40,331 nucleotides of DNA, from NCBI GenBank assembly GCA_002451755.1, contig DKDF01000049.1:13293-53623 (forward strand), given 5' to 3'. This document shows positions 39,183 to 40,331 of the stretch, piece by piece. This DNA is from Ruminococcaceae bacterium UBA6855. GTDB taxonomy: Bacteria; Bacillota; Clostridia; Oscillospirales; Acutalibacteraceae. The position numbers were made by a program, and so were the translations under genes. Positions within the stretch are counted from its first letter, which is position 1. The number at the start of each line of letters is the position of its first letter. The notes below the pieces were generated by a model. The model was not told the DNA's origin. It searched no databases and saw only the letters and a list, made by a program, of their open reading frames with translations.

Positions 39183-39263
39183 TGTGGTGGAGATAACGGG
39201 ATTTTGCAGATGTAAATCTCGGCGACAAACGGCTATCACAATATTACAAATCAGCACAATCGT

Positions 39264-39286
39264 GTAGGGGCGGATATCAACCGCCC
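39264..39286. repeat. GGGGCGG-type dispersed repeat
   Basis: GTAGGGGCGG-ATATCAA-CCGCCC, a hairpin with a 6-bp GGGCGG/CCGCCC stem. Short repeats of this kind are familiar from intergenic DNA in Oscillospiraceae-like genomes; copy number here cannot be judged from one window. Confidence 0.5.
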
Positions 39287-39350
39287 GCGAGATTTGTACC
39301 ATTCTACCGGCACACACCCTGAAAATCATATCTTGAACGCCGGCCAAATA

Positions 39351-39399
39351 ACCCCTCAGTCTCGGCTCACGCCGATCCAGCTTCCCTACAGGGGAGCCT
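39351..39399. repeat. dispersed two-hairpin repeat (AGGCTCCCCTG type)
   Basis: On the minus strand it opens AGGCTCCCCTGTAGGGAAGC (first hairpin, GCTCCCC/GGGAAGC), then TCGGC-GTGA-GCCGA (second hairpin, 39362-39375) and ends in ACTGAGGGGT. I recognise this layout as a common intergenic repeat of gut Clostridia. It creates a spurious open frame. Between the lipase terminator and 39450 I see only these repeats. Confidence 0.65.
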
Positions 39400-39449
39400 A
39401 ATAGATATCCCAATTTATCAATGCAGCTCGTATTATTATGATAAACCAA

Positions 39450-39488
39450 TGCAAAAATCCTACCCGCCGAAAACTGTGGGTAGGATTT
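39450..39488 (-). terminator. terminator of the HAD phosphatase gene
   Basis: AAATCCTACCC pairs perfectly with GGGTAGGATTT, followed on the minus strand by TTGC; the T-run is continuous with the stem end. Confidence 0.75.
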
Positions 39489-39511
39489 GGTATATTATTT
39501 GCGTATTTTTA

Positions 39512-40168
39512 TTATTCATCCCCGCGCAGGAAGTTTCTGACTTCGAGCAGGTTGGCGAATTTTTTCCGAAGTATCTTTTCTGTCTCCTCATCCGCCTGCC
39601 AGAGGTCGGGCACCATTATCACGCGGCATCCGGCATTATGTGCAGCCCACAGACCGTTACGTGAATCTTCGAGGGCTATGCAATCTTTCGGGCTTTCACC
39701 GAGCAGCTCGCATGCTTTAAGATAAATATCCGGCGCAGGCTTTGAGCGCGCCGCCATTTCGTCGCTTACTATTATATCAAACTTATCAGTTATCCCCGCG
39801 CTTTCGAGGTTACGCAGAACGGCTCCGCGGGTCGAGGACGAGGCGACCGCGGTCTTTATCCCCTCCGATTTCAGCCAGTCAAGCAGTTCATAAAGTCCGT
39901 ATTTCACGGGGACTTTGTTGTGTGCATAAAAATCATCGGTGAATTCCCTGCCGTAGCGGCGCATGGCTTGGGTATCAACATCGGCACCGAACTCCTCGCG
40001 CCATATCTCGTCCGCGCGCTCGGCTGTCACGCCGAGGGTCTTCATGACCATATAGCCCGCCTTGCCGAGTCCCATCTTTTCGCCCGCGTAGTCCCACGCC
40101 GCCATCGCGAGGCGTTCGGTATCAAACATCAGTCCGTCCATATCGAAAACAGCAGCTTTTATTTTCAC
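39512..40168 (-). CDS. HAD-family phosphatase / beta-phosphoglucomutase-like protein
   Basis: A 218-residue HAD hydrolase (subfamily IA). Motif I is AVFDMDGLMFDTE (Asp nucleophile and acid), motif II is TAVASSSTRG, the motif III lysine is in ARSKPAPDIYLKA and motif IV is CIALEDSRNGLWAA. The helical cap lies between residues 15 and 85. Relatives are sugar-phosphate phosphatases and phosphoglucomutases; the substrate is not predictable. The start is a GTG at 40168 with GGAGGT 6 nt upstream. Monocistronic, downstream of tRNA-Gln. Confidence 0.9.
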   Translation of the reverse strand: MKIKAAVFDMDGLMFDTERLAMAAWDYAGEKMGLGKAGYMVMKTLGVTAERADEIWREEFGADVDTQAMRRYGREFTDDFYAHNKVPVKYGLYELLDWLKSEGIKTAVASSSTRGAVLRNLESAGITDKFDIIVSDEMAARSKPAPDIYLKACELLGESPKDCIALEDSRNGLWAAHNAGCRVIMVPDLWQADEETEKILRKKFANLLEVRNFLRGDE

Positions 40169-40245
40169 AAGGATACCTCCGTGGAAATCTTCTTTGGATT
40201 TGAGCTATGAAGTACTCGCCATACATCATGGGCATAAGCCGGCTT

Positions 40246-40280
40246 AATAAAAAAAGCACTTGCTAAAGCAAGTGCTTTTT
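40246..40280 (-). terminator. tRNA-Gln terminator
   Basis: AAAAAGCACTTGC-TTTA-GCAAGTGCTTTTT (minus strand), a perfect 13-bp stem with a terminal T-run, directly after the tRNA 3' end. Confidence 0.85.
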
Positions 40281-40281
40281 C

Positions 40282-40331
40282 TGGCTGGGGAATAGGGATT
40301 CGAACCCCAACAAACAGAGTCAGAGTCTGTC
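40282..40331 (-). tRNA. tRNA-Gln (anticodon CTG), 5' part outside the window
   Basis: The visible 3' part has an anticodon stem ACAGA/TCTGT with loop CTCTGAC (anticodon CTG), T-arm TGGGG/CCCTA with TTCGAAT loop, acceptor strand TTCCCCA, discriminator G and an encoded CCA. The D-arm and 5' acceptor strand lie beyond the window edge. Confidence 0.88.

Noticed and set aside
39120..39449. A 109-codon open frame on the minus strand
   Set aside because: It is composed of two intergenic repeats and the lipase terminator, and has no family match.

Overview
The window looks like chromosomal DNA of a gut-type, probably spore-forming Clostridia (Oscillospiraceae-like) bacterium. The reasons are an IspH fused to ribosomal protein S1, a CotF-type spore coat protein, an rpoD-dnaG operon, a ferredoxin-dependent 2-oxoacid oxidoreductase, AGGAGG-type ribosome binding sites, and a set of enzymes for host mucin or blood-group glycans. 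The organism call is inference from gene content.

Layout. 1-1434: minus-strand operon of a methyltransferase, an ATC-hydrolase-like protein and a membrane protein cut by the window edge. 1533-4674: a membrane protein of unknown role, then a MATE exporter and its MerR-type regulator behind a promoter with the 19-bp spacer typical of MerR control. 4685-8685: GH110 and GH29 glycosidases plus a membrane-anchored unknown, all on the minus strand. 8745-11376: an N-acyl-D-amino-acid deacylase and a secreted propeller-like protein. 11462-11833: a small immunity-protein-like gene. 11834-13077: about 1 kb without genes, holding arrays of small hairpins separated by a constant heptamer, a 163-bp direct repeat that includes the 3' end of tRNA-Trp, and two tRNA genes. 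13098-14909: an acyltransferase, CotF and a tiny helical protein. 15057-16205: lactaldehyde reductase fucO. 16325-19699: an operon of a MinD-like ATPase and a four-subunit 2-oxoacid:ferredoxin oxidoreductase. 19785-25447: RpiR regulator, HI0933-type flavoprotein, cmk, plsC and ispH-rpsA. 25465-29312: GH95 fucosidase, HAD phosphatase and amidohydrolase. 29353-33992: three BspA-type leucine-rich-repeat proteins. 34160-37564: rpoD, dnaG and a DUF378 protein. 37832-39182: a secreted lipase. 39512-40331: a HAD phosphatase and a partial tRNA-Gln.

How the genes fit together. GH110 (alpha-1,3-galactosidase family), GH29-B (alpha-1,3/4-fucosidase family) and GH95 (alpha-1,2-fucosidase family) could together strip blood-group B and Lewis-type ends from host glycans. 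None of the three has a signal peptide, so they probably act on imported oligosaccharides. FucO would reduce the lactaldehyde made from fucose to 1,2-propanediol. The RpiR regulator, divergent from the GH95 gene, is a likely sugar-phosphate sensor for that unit.

The least explained part of the window is 11929-12830: tandem, sequence-unrelated hairpins separated by GTGAAAT on one side and by its reverse complement ATTTCAC on the other, adjoining a tRNA gene.
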